From Burkholderiales bacterium (GTDB lineage: Bacteria > Pseudomonadota > Gammaproteobacteria > Burkholderiales > Thiobacillaceae), in NCBI GenBank assembly GCA_005790965.1, contig SXTL01000044.1, forward strand, positions 1-28,081: a DNA stretch of 28,081 nucleotides, read 5' to 3'. The position numbers and the translations under genes were made by a program. Shown here in pieces: positions 15,025 through 22,295 of this stretch. Below the pieces are notes generated by a model that was given only the letters and a program-made list of their open reading frames with translations, made no database searches and was not told where the DNA came from. Within the stretch, counting starts at the first letter, position 1. The number at the start of each line of letters is the position of its first letter.

Positions 15025-15573
15025 TTAGGATGGCTGAGGTGCAAGCTGCTGATTGGCGGGTGTGGGAATACGACGAGACCGGGGGTGGATGCCGGCCTGT
15101 TCCAGCTCAAGGAGTGTGACGGAGACCAGTTCGGGCAGACGCGCGGCGACTCGGGGAGACAGCGCCATGCCCAGCGCCAGGCTCTCGGGTTCGATACCGA
15201 TAACGATGACCTGCTGCGGCGCCTCGTCCGTGAGCACAAGTGTCGCCAATACATCAGACAGCCCCACTTGATGCGGCGATAATTTGTGGCGCAGACGGGC
15301 GGGGACTTCGTCACCGCGCAGGATGACCAAGTCGCCCGGCGCGCGGCCGGCGTGAATGACATCGAGCATGATGAGCAGATCGACGCCGGTCAGCGGTTCC
15401 AAGAGTTCCATGCCACAGGTGCCGCCATCAATTAACTCGACTCCGGGTGGGAACTCGTAGCTACGCTCAAGTAACTCAAGGGCCCGCACCCCCAGCCCTT
15501 CGTCGGAAAGGAGGAGGTTCCCGACTCCAAGGAGGACTGTATGTTGCGGGATCGGGGTGCGGGTCGAACTCAT
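15025..15573 (-). CDS. hybD: Hydrogenase maturation endopeptidase (HybD/HyaD family)
   Basis: A 182-residue protease that clips the C-terminal tail off the large subunit after nickel insertion. LGVGNLLLSDEG carries Glu25; Asp71 in MLDVIHAG and His101 in LSPHQVGLSD complete the nickel-sensing triad. Its substrate is encoded 12 bases upstream. The C-terminus (about 160-182) is a loose basic, proline-rich tail not needed for the fold. Confidence 0.93.
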   Translation of the reverse strand: MSSTRTPIPQHTVLLGVGNLLLSDEGLGVRALELLERSYEFPPGVELIDGGTCGMELLEPLTGVDLLIMLDVIHAGRAPGDLVILRGDEVPARLRHKLSPHQVGLSDVLATLVLTDEAPQQVIVIGIEPESLALGMALSPRVAARLPELVSVTLLELEQAGIHPRSRRIPTPANQQLAPQPS

Positions 15574-15585
15574 GATAAAGAATCG

Positions 15586-17313
15586 TCAGGCGCAAAGACT
15601 CGTACCGCAGCCTTGGGTGGTTACCTTGATGGCATCGCGGCCATCGGCATCGACCATATGCACGGCACAGGCCAGGCAGGGGTCGAAGGAATGCACGGTG
15701 CGCAACACCTCCAGCGGGCGCTCTGAGTCAGCCACCGGGTTGTCGAGCAGGGAGGCCTCGTACGGGCCAGGCTCGTCTTTTTCGTTCCGCGGCGCGGCGT
15801 TCCAGGTCGTTGGTACTACGGCCTGATAATTAACGATCTTGCCGTCATTGATGACCACCCAGTGGCTCAAGACGCCACGCGGGGCCTCGTGGAAGCCAAC
15901 GCCGCTGATCTCGCCCTTCGGAAAGACGGGATTGTTGAAGGTCTTGGTGTCGCCTCGGCCGATGTTGCCCACCAGCAGTTGCCACTGGTTGGCCAGTTCA
16001 TCAACCTGCACGGCACAGGATACGGCCCGCGCGGCATGGCGGCCAATGGTTGAATGCAGGGCAGCCACCGGGATCTTGGTCTTGGCGATGGCACCCGCCG
16101 TATCGAGCACAAAGTTGAGCGTTTTGATGGTGGGCTGGTGACCGGCGCCGACCATGGCCAACACTCGTGCCAGCGGTCCGACCTGGGCCGGCTGGCCTTG
16201 GAAGGTTGGCGATTTGACCCAGGAATATTTGCCGTCGTCCTGAAAGTCGGTGTACTGCGGGTTGGTTTCGCCCTTGTATGGGTGCAGCGCACCCTTGCCA
16301 CTCTTGTACCAAGCGTGCTTGGCGCTTTCGGCCACATTGTCCTCAAAAAACGGATCGCCAAAGCGGCTGATGGCCTTGAATTTGGCTGGATCGCCGTCCG
16401 GGACATGCCCGCCGGGCAGGGCGAACTTTGTGCCCTTGCCATCGAGGGGAATATCCGGGACGCTCAGGTAATTGGTGATCCCTTTGCCATAGCCCAGCCA
16501 ATCGGCATAGAAGGCGCCGATGGCGGCGACATCGACCACATAGACATTCTTGACAAAATCGGCCAGCTCATCGATCCAGCCCTTGACCGCCATCAGCCGC
16601 TCGATGGTGAGCACGGATTGCGAGTCAGTGGCGATTGGGTTGGCTACGCCGCCCACCGCTACATTCTGAATGTGCGGGGTCTTGGAGCCAAGAATGGAGA
16701 CGATCTTGTTGGCTTTGCGCTGGATCTCCAGCGCTTGCAGGTAGTGCGCCACGGCTAGCAGGTTGACATCGGGCGGTAGCTTCATCGCCGGGTGGCCCCA
16801 GTAGCCGTTGGTGAATATGCCGAGCTGGCCGGTGCCGACGAAGCCTGCCAGCCGTTCCTTGACCTGGGCGAACTCGTGCCGGCTATTGCCCTTCCAAGTG
16901 GAAAGCGATTCAGCCAGTTGTGCGGTCTTGACTGGGTTGCCCTTCAGGGCTGAGGTGACATCGACCCAGTCGAGCGCCGAGAGATGATAGAAATGCACAA
17001 TGTGGTCATGCACCGCGTGCGCCAGGATGATGAGGTTGCGGATATATTGCGCGTTGACTGGGATCTCCAGGTCGAGGGCGTTTTCTACCGCGCGCACGGA
17101 AGCCATAGCGTGTACCGTCGTGCAGACACCACAGATGCGCTGGGTGATGGCCCAAGCATCGCGTGGGTCGCGGCCGATCAGGATCTGTTCAACGCCGCGC
17201 CACATCTGGCCGGAAGCCCAAGCTTTTTTAACCTTGCCGCCATCTACTTCACAGTCGATACGCAGGTGCCCCTCGATACGGGTGATGGGGTCGATGGTGA
17301 TGCGTTTACTCAT
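15586..17313 (-). CDS. hybC: [NiFe] hydrogenase large subunit (HybC-like)
   Basis: A 575-residue catalytic subunit of a group 1, Hyb-type [NiFe] hydrogenase. It binds the Ni-Fe(CN)2CO site through RICGVCTTVH (Cys61, Cys64) and DPCLACAVH (Cys546, Cys549). The protease should cut after His552, removing 23 residues. That tail is longer than the usual 15 or so and ends GCGTSLCA with two extra cysteines. It has no export signal and travels with the small subunit via its Tat signal. AGGAG lies eight bases before the ATG. It follows hybB by 14 bases, in the order small-hybA-hybB-large known from E. coli hydrogenase 2. Confidence 0.95.
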   Translation of the reverse strand: MSKRITIDPITRIEGHLRIDCEVDGGKVKKAWASGQMWRGVEQILIGRDPRDAWAITQRICGVCTTVHAMASVRAVENALDLEIPVNAQYIRNLIILAHAVHDHIVHFYHLSALDWVDVTSALKGNPVKTAQLAESLSTWKGNSRHEFAQVKERLAGFVGTGQLGIFTNGYWGHPAMKLPPDVNLLAVAHYLQALEIQRKANKIVSILGSKTPHIQNVAVGGVANPIATDSQSVLTIERLMAVKGWIDELADFVKNVYVVDVAAIGAFYADWLGYGKGITNYLSVPDIPLDGKGTKFALPGGHVPDGDPAKFKAISRFGDPFFEDNVAESAKHAWYKSGKGALHPYKGETNPQYTDFQDDGKYSWVKSPTFQGQPAQVGPLARVLAMVGAGHQPTIKTLNFVLDTAGAIAKTKIPVAALHSTIGRHAARAVSCAVQVDELANQWQLLVGNIGRGDTKTFNNPVFPKGEISGVGFHEAPRGVLSHWVVINDGKIVNYQAVVPTTWNAAPRNEKDEPGPYEASLLDNPVADSERPLEVLRTVHSFDPCLACAVHMVDADGRDAIKVTTQGCGTSLCA

Positions 17314-17327
17314 TTTGCGTCTCCTGA

Positions 17328-18488
17328 TTAGCGGGCGATCTTAACCGGCTCAACCTTGGGCAAGATCGGCAGCCAGCGGACGAGGACGATGTAACCGAGG
17401 ATCTCGGCGGCGATGATGCCGATAGTGACCAGCAACTCCGGCAGCGACGGGAAGTAGTGCCATCCGGCACCCGTTTGGTAGCCGATGAGGAAGCCATTCA
17501 AGCGCAACATCAGCGTGCCAACGATGAGGGCAACGGCCGAGATCAGCAGGCGATCGGGACGGCGGCGCGCAGCTGGACTGGCCAACAGGATCACGGGGAG
17601 GATGAAGCCGGCCATCTCGATCCAGAAGCTCGTTGCCATGACATTCGGCTCGAAGGCCTCAGCCCAAGCGCCGCGCCATGCAAGATCGACGGTACGCATG
17701 ACCAGATAGATGACTAGGAACCACCACATCACTAGCGACAAGCGGCTGATCAGATCGGCTTCGAAGGGGCGTTTAAAGCCGGACGCCGAGAGGCAGGATT
17801 CGAGGATGACCACGGCATAGCCAACCGTGATGGCCGTCATCAAGAAAATGAGTGGCAACATCATGGTCTGCCAGAGGGGGTTAATTTGGGTGCCAAACAC
17901 GATCAGCAGGGATCCCAGTGAAGACTGGTGCATGGAGGGCAGGAGGACGCCCAGGCCGATGAAAACGAACATCCAGTTCGACAGCTTTTTCTTCAGGTCG
18001 CTGCGGCCAAGGCGTTCTAGGAAGGCTGGCGAAAACTCGATCCACATCACGCCGATGTACAGGGTGATACAGACGGCGACCTCGAACATGACCGAATTAA
18101 CCTGCGCCCAGGGCGGGAAAAAGATGTGCCAGGTGTTCCAGTAGCGGCCTAGGTCAAAGATGACCGAGGCCCCGGCGAGGGTGTAGCCAAACAGACTACC
18201 CAAGAGGGCTGGGCGTACCAAAGGGTGGTACTCGCCCTTGTTGAAGATGTAGACCAAGAGGGCAATGGCATAACCGCCGCAGGCGAAGGCCGAACCGGCC
18301 ATGACATCGTAAACGACCCAAATGCCCCAGCTATAGCCATCGTTGATATTGGTCACCGAACCGATCCCAAAGATGAAGCGGATCAGCAGGATCACTGCCG
18401 CGATACCGGCCAAGCCGGCCAAGGTTACCGTCAGCGGGGTGACGAGCGGGCCACCCAGCGGGGCGGGCTTTTCAGCGTGACTCGACAT
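17328..18488 (-). CDS. hybB: Hydrogenase membrane subunit HybB (NrfD-like)
   Basis: A 386-residue polytopic membrane protein of the NrfD/PsrC/HybB family, with about ten hydrophobic segments and no heme-ligand pattern. It couples electrons from HybA to the quinone pool. AGGAG (18499-18495) abuts an ATG at 18494 with no spacing but lies six bases before the ATG at 18488, so the second is the better start; the first would add only MN. It begins just after the hybA stop. The protein ends in a short cytoplasmic-looking tail (KVEPVKIAR). Confidence 0.92.
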   Translation of the reverse strand: MSSHAEKPAPLGGPLVTPLTVTLAGLAGIAAVILLIRFIFGIGSVTNINDGYSWGIWVVYDVMAGSAFACGGYAIALLVYIFNKGEYHPLVRPALLGSLFGYTLAGASVIFDLGRYWNTWHIFFPPWAQVNSVMFEVAVCITLYIGVMWIEFSPAFLERLGRSDLKKKLSNWMFVFIGLGVLLPSMHQSSLGSLLIVFGTQINPLWQTMMLPLIFLMTAITVGYAVVILESCLSASGFKRPFEADLISRLSLVMWWFLVIYLVMRTVDLAWRGAWAEAFEPNVMATSFWIEMAGFILPVILLASPAARRRPDRLLISAVALIVGTLMLRLNGFLIGYQTGAGWHYFPSLPELLVTIGIIAAEILGYIVLVRWLPILPKVEPVKIAR

Positions 18489-18494
18489 GTTCAT

Positions 18495-18499
18495 CTCCT
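18495..18499 (-). promoter_or_regulatory. Ribosome site that decides the hybB start
   Basis: AGGAG overlaps the hybA TAG stop (TAGGAGATG). Spacing is zero to the first ATG and six bases to the second, which favours initiation at 18488. Confidence 0.6.
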
Positions 18500-19475
18500 A
18501 GGCCTCGTTCTCGTCGTCCGGGCGTGCAGTGCGTTTCGCGGCGATGACCAGCCCACCCAGCACCACAGCCGGTAAGGCCAGCCAGCCATAGAGGTCGTGT
18601 TGCAAGGTCTCCGAGACGCTAGCGAAGGAGCGTTCGGGCAGTTCTGGCATACCGAGTTTTTCCATTGGCACGGCAGAGATCTTCAACACTTGGGTGCCGC
18701 CCAGTTCGCGGTCGCCATAGACGCGGGGCAGGTATTGCGCAGTTAGTTTGGCCTCGTAGATATCACCGCTACCCACACGGCCGCGCTCAATACGGGTGAT
18801 GCTGCCGGGTTTTAGGGCAACGCGACGCTTGGCTTCCTGCATCAACTGGTCGACCGGACCGTAGAGTGTGGCACCGGTCGGACAGACCTGGGCACAAGCC
18901 GAGTATTTGAACTTGTCGCCCGGCTTGAGGTGATTACACAGCTCGCATTTCACGATTTTCGGGAAGGCCTTGTCGTACTCAAAGCGTGGGATGCCAAACG
19001 GGCAGGCGACCACACAGTAACGGCAACCGATGCAGTCCTTCTCGTCATAGGTCACGATGCCGGTAACGGGGTCTTTTTTCATCGCCGAGACGGGGCAGGC
19101 TGATACGCAAGATGGGTCGACGCAGTGCAGGCAGGAGTGCTTGATGAAGGCGTGGCCGTCAACCTCGCGGTCCTTTTGTGTGGCATTGCCTTCCTTGTAG
19201 GCCTTGATGATGTTCTTGGTGCGGCCGGACAAATCTTGTGGCGTATCCCACAGGTTTTCTGCCGTTGAAAACTCGGGTGGCAGGTTGTTTGATTCCTTGC
19301 AGGCTGAAACACAAGCCTTGCAGCCGATGCACAGGGTGCTGTCATACAGGAGACCCACCGCTTTGGGCGGCAGGGTCAGATTGGGGCGCGCCTGCACTGC
19401 GGGTGCGGTACCGAGGCTTAGTGCCGCGCCACTCGCCACCGCCCCTTGCAGGAACTGACGGCGTGTGGTGCTCAT
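18498..19475 (-). CDS. hybA: Hydrogenase ferredoxin-like subunit HybA
   Basis: A 325-residue periplasmic electron-transfer subunit. A Tat signal, TRRQFLQG (residues 4-11), precedes a hydrophobic stretch ending VQARP. Four cysteine groups for [4Fe-4S] clusters follow: CIGCKACVSAC (49-59), CLHCVDPSCVSACP, CIGCRYCVVACP and CELCN...CAQVCP. A C-terminal helix (about 295-315, LPAVVLGGLVIAA) anchors it to the membrane. It should wire the small subunit to HybB. It overlaps the small-subunit stop as ATGA. Confidence 0.95.
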   Translation of the reverse strand: MSTTRRQFLQGAVASGAALSLGTAPAVQARPNLTLPPKAVGLLYDSTLCIGCKACVSACKESNNLPPEFSTAENLWDTPQDLSGRTKNIIKAYKEGNATQKDREVDGHAFIKHSCLHCVDPSCVSACPVSAMKKDPVTGIVTYDEKDCIGCRYCVVACPFGIPRFEYDKAFPKIVKCELCNHLKPGDKFKYSACAQVCPTGATLYGPVDQLMQEAKRRVALKPGSITRIERGRVGSGDIYEAKLTAQYLPRVYGDRELGGTQVLKISAVPMEKLGMPELPERSFASVSETLQHDLYGWLALPAVVLGGLVIAAKRTARPDDENEA

Positions 19476-20635
19476 GACGAGGCTCCAGAATCTTTGTGTG
19501 AACCCGTTTCAACCGGGGTGCCTTTGCCGAGATTTTGCGCTAGCTTGGCGGTCCCAGCGGCGGCGGCACCGGCAATGGCAGCGAGCGCGGCAGCGCTGGT
19601 AAAGTCAAAGCGATTGCCTTTGCTTTCATGTACACCCGGGAAACCCAGAGGCGGCGTGACGCTCTTCAGCTCAGCTAAGGCGTGGATTGGTTTGGTGAAC
19701 CCCACGCCCTTCTCGGTGCAGCCGATGCAGGGGTGGCCACAGCCGACAGGCCAGTTGCCTTCACCCGCGTCCCCAAAGCCAATGGTCGGACAGTTGGCGT
19801 AAGTCTCTGGGCCCTTGCAGCCCAGTTTGTACAGACACCATCCGGCCCGATGTCCAGAGTCGCCAAATTCAAGGGCAAACCGACCCGCGTCGAAATGCGG
19901 GCGACGCTCGCAGTTTTCATGGATTAGGCGCGAGTAAGCGAATTTGGGACGGCCCAGTTGGTCGACCTCGGGCAGCTTGCCGAAGGTGAGGAAATGCACG
20001 ACGGTGGCGAGGAAGTTGTACGGATTGGGTGGGCAGCCCGGGATGGTAACGACCGTCTTACCCAACACCTCGGCGACGCTAGAAGAGCCGGTTGGGTTAG
20101 GGCCAGTGGCGGGCATACCACCCCACGAGGCGCAACTGCCGATGGCAATGACCGCTGCAGCGTCCTTGGCGCATTCCTTCAGCATATTGACAGCGGTTTG
20201 ACCGCCGACCTTGCAATAGATGCCGCCGTCTTTAGTCGGGATGGCGCCCTCCACGACCAGCACATATTGGCCCTTGTGTTGCTTCATGGCCGCCTTGCGC
20301 GCCGCCTCGGCCTGATGACCGGCCGCCGCAAACAGGGTTTCGTGATAGTCGAGCGAGATAATATCGAGGATCAGCTTTTCCAGCGTCGGGTGTTCGGCGC
20401 GCAGCAGGGATTCGGTGCAGCCTGTGCATTCCTGGAAATGCAGCCAGATGACCGAGGGGCGTTGCTTCGCAGCGACGGCCTTGACGATGGCGGCCTCGGC
20501 TCCAGCCGGCAGGCCCATCGTCGTGGCCAAGGCGGCACACAGCCCCAGAAAATCCCGTCGCGAGATACCTAGGCGGTTCTCAAGCGCTTGGACTTCGGAT
20601 GCTTCCCGCAGGGCGCGGAGGTCAGTAATCTCCAT
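19472..20635 (-). CDS. hybO: [NiFe] hydrogenase small subunit (HybO-like)
   Basis: A 387-residue iron-sulfur subunit and the first gene of the hydrogenase operon. A Tat signal SRRDFLG (25-31) precedes a hydrophobic core to about residue 49. The proximal cluster begins with ECTGCTES (Cys70, Cys73), the ordinary form without the extra cysteine of oxygen-tolerant CTCC enzymes. GSCASWGG and PGCPPNPYN complete it. HENCERR and GHPCIGCTEKG supply the distal and medial clusters. An Ala-rich helix near the C-terminus may be a membrane anchor. The ATG at 20635 gives a normal Tat leader, with AAAGG about ten bases upstream. Confidence 0.95.
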   Translation of the reverse strand: MEITDLRALREASEVQALENRLGISRRDFLGLCAALATTMGLPAGAEAAIVKAVAAKQRPSVIWLHFQECTGCTESLLRAEHPTLEKLILDIISLDYHETLFAAAGHQAEAARKAAMKQHKGQYVLVVEGAIPTKDGGIYCKVGGQTAVNMLKECAKDAAAVIAIGSCASWGGMPATGPNPTGSSSVAEVLGKTVVTIPGCPPNPYNFLATVVHFLTFGKLPEVDQLGRPKFAYSRLIHENCERRPHFDAGRFALEFGDSGHRAGWCLYKLGCKGPETYANCPTIGFGDAGEGNWPVGCGHPCIGCTEKGVGFTKPIHALAELKSVTPPLGFPGVHESKGNRFDFTSAAALAAIAGAAAAGTAKLAQNLGKGTPVETGSHKDSGASS

Positions 20636-20734
20636 GGTATTCAACCTTTCATTGAGGCTTGTTACAGACGAACCCAAAGGCAAACCTAAAGATTTGAATA
20701 CCTGTAAATTAGAAACTATTACGGGTCTTTACAA

Positions 20735-20748
20735 TGTGGATATCCACA
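20735..20748. promoter_or_regulatory. 14-bp perfect palindrome upstream of the hydrogenase operon
   Basis: TGTGGATATCCACA lies about 100 bases before the small-subunit start. On the minus strand it overlaps a weak promoter-like pair (TTGTAA, 17 bases, TAATTT at about 20735-20707). Its symmetry suggests a dimeric regulator site, identity unknown. Confidence 0.45.
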
Positions 20749-20755
20749 ATTACTG

Positions 20756-20767
20756 TTATGGCCATAA
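20756..20767. promoter_or_regulatory. 12-bp perfect palindrome, second operator candidate
   Basis: TTATGGCCATAA is centred 20 bases from the neighbouring palindrome, close to two helical turns, so proteins on both sites would face the same side of the DNA. Its sequence is unlike the first site. Confidence 0.4.
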
Positions 20768-20832
20768 GTTATTTGAATGCAAGGGATTTGCGCAGGCGGC
20801 TCCGTGGCGGCACCGTAGCCGGCGGTTATTCG

Positions 20833-20851
20833 CCAGACAGCCGCTGTCCGG
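20833..20851. repeat. Inverted repeat downstream of the ZIP gene
   Basis: CCAGACAGC and GCTGTCCGG flank a single base with one mismatch, 9 bases past the ZIP stop. There is no loop and no T tract, so it is a weak terminator candidate. It may simply separate the two minus-strand operons. Confidence 0.3.
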
Positions 20852-20859
20852 CCCCCGCG

Positions 20860-21651
20860 CTATCCGTGGCTATGCGGGCCGAGGCCCGTGATCAGGTAGA
20901 CGATCACCACACCCATCAGCATTAGCAATAGCTGGCCGACGGCGTCCTTGAAGCGACGATGGTGATGCAGTTCCGGGACCAAGTCGGCGATGGCGATATA
21001 GATGAAGCTGGATGCAGCCACGACCAGGACATAAGGCACCGCCGCCTGCAGGTTAGCTAGGGCAAAATAGCCTAGCAAGCCGCCGAGCATCATGGTTGCC
21101 CCGGACAGGGCGTTGAGCAACAGGGCACGCCGCTTGCTCATGCCGGTGCTGAGGAGAACCATGAAATCACCAATCTCTTGCGGCAGTTCATGGGCAAGGA
21201 CCGCGCCGAGCGTAGCCCAGCCCAGATGGGGGTCGGCAAGAAAGGCCGCCGCGACCAGAATTCCATCAACAAAATTGTGCAGGCCGTCGCCGAGGACGAT
21301 CAGAAGCGTCCGATTGGCGTGATGGCCATGGCCGTGATGATGATCGTGGGCCGGATTGTCACATTGCACGGCGGCTTCGCCATGCGAGTGGCGCCAGAGA
21401 GCCGCCTTTTCGAGCAGAAAGAAAACGATGATGCCGGCCAAGGTGATCTGTCCCACCTGATCCGCCGCTACGCCAAGTTCGATGGCCTCGGGCAACATCC
21501 GGGTAAACGCGAAGGTGAGCATAATGCCCACCGCAAAGGCCACCATACGGTCGGCAAAGCGCGGTAGCCAGGTCAGGGCTAGAGTAGCTGCCAGGAGGAC
21601 GCTGAGGACACCGCCAATAAAAGTGGCGAGCAGAATATCAACAAGAAGCAT
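20860..21651 (-). CDS. ZIP-family metal transporter
   Basis: A 263-residue transporter with about eight helices. The metal path shows HNFVDG (His125, Asp129) and HELPQEIGD (His154, Glu155, Glu159, Asp162), the ZIP signatures. A cytoplasmic loop at about 88-111 is histidine-rich (AHDHHHGHGHH), as is common for Zn or other divalent metals. It probably imports zinc or a similar ion. It lies upstream of the hydrogenase operon on the same strand but is separated by over 200 bases with operator-like palindromes, so a role in nickel supply is only a guess. No clear ribosome site precedes the ATG. Confidence 0.88.
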   Translation of the reverse strand: MLLVDILLATFIGGVLSVLLAATLALTWLPRFADRMVAFAVGIMLTFAFTRMLPEAIELGVAADQVGQITLAGIIVFFLLEKAALWRHSHGEAAVQCDNPAHDHHHGHGHHANRTLLIVLGDGLHNFVDGILVAAAFLADPHLGWATLGAVLAHELPQEIGDFMVLLSTGMSKRRALLLNALSGATMMLGGLLGYFALANLQAAVPYVLVVAASSFIYIAIADLVPELHHHRRFKDAVGQLLLMLMGVVIVYLITGLGPHSHG

Positions 21652-21727
21652 GAGGGGCGAAGCCTAAAGCGGGAATGAGCGGATTGTCAGCGCCGCAGTC
21701 GCTTTGGGCAAGGGCCCGGATGCAGCT

Positions 21728-22153
21728 TTATGGGTTGCTGGGGGTATCGGTCGGCCCGCCCTGAGCCTTCCAGCCCACCATTCCACCCTGGAGGAGTCGC
21801 AGGTTGTCGTAGCCCGCGACGCGCAAGGCAAAATGCGCTTGCGCTGAGAGCATGCCCGAGTCGCAATAGACCAAAACCAAGCGATTACGCGGCACTTCTT
21901 GGCGGCGTGCCAAAAGTTGGCGCCATTCGATGTTGACGGCGCCGGGGATTTTTCCACTCGCTGCGCGTTCGGGGCTGCGGGTATCGATGAGATAAAAAGA
22001 CTTCCATTCGCCACCGACGATCTGGGCCGGGGTGACTACACCGCCGCCGTAGTCGGCAAAATCAAAATAACCTTCCATGGCCTCCGTAACGGGGTCGGCG
22101 GCATGACCAAGACTGGACAGGGTGATGAAGGCAAGAAAGATCAGGCGGCGCAT
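21728..22153 (-). CDS. Exported single-domain rhodanese
   Basis: A 141-residue rhodanese-fold sulfurtransferase with a signal peptide (residues 1-18, ends LGHAA). The catalytic cysteine is Cys97 in VYCDSGMLS, preceded by the conserved LIDTRSPE and HIPGA-like GKIPGAVNIEW. It should act in the periplasm on persulfide or thiosulfate sulfur, or as a redox or sulfur sensor. The region just before the ATG is pyrimidine-rich, so there is no Shine-Dalgarno sequence. The ZIP gene lies 76 bases downstream on the same strand. Confidence 0.88.
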   Translation of the reverse strand: MRRLIFLAFITLSSLGHAADPVTEAMEGYFDFADYGGGVVTPAQIVGGEWKSFYLIDTRSPERAASGKIPGAVNIEWRQLLARRQEVPRNRLVLVYCDSGMLSAQAHFALRVAGYDNLRLLQGGMVGWKAQGGPTDTPSNP

Positions 22154-22295
22154 GGGAGGAGGGAAGGATCTGGATGGCCGTCATGATCCCAAAAGGGCTG
22201 GCCATTCGTCCAGTGACGAAAAGACTAGTTGTGCTCTACACCGGGCGCCTTTTAGGCGGCGCTCGGCCGCTTCGGGGTCACTACGGGGCCGTGAT

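Noticed and set aside
20641..20860. Sigma54 (GG-N10-GC) promoter or FNR box for the hydrogenase operon
   Set aside because: No TGGCAC-N5-TTGC pair and no TTGAT-N4-ATCAA half-site pair is present on either strand; only weak sigma70-like boxes.
22154..22295. Small hairpin CGCCT-TTT-AGGCG between rhodanese and prfC as a prfC terminator
   Set aside because: A five-base stem with no T tract on the minus strand; I see no clear promoter or terminator in this gap.
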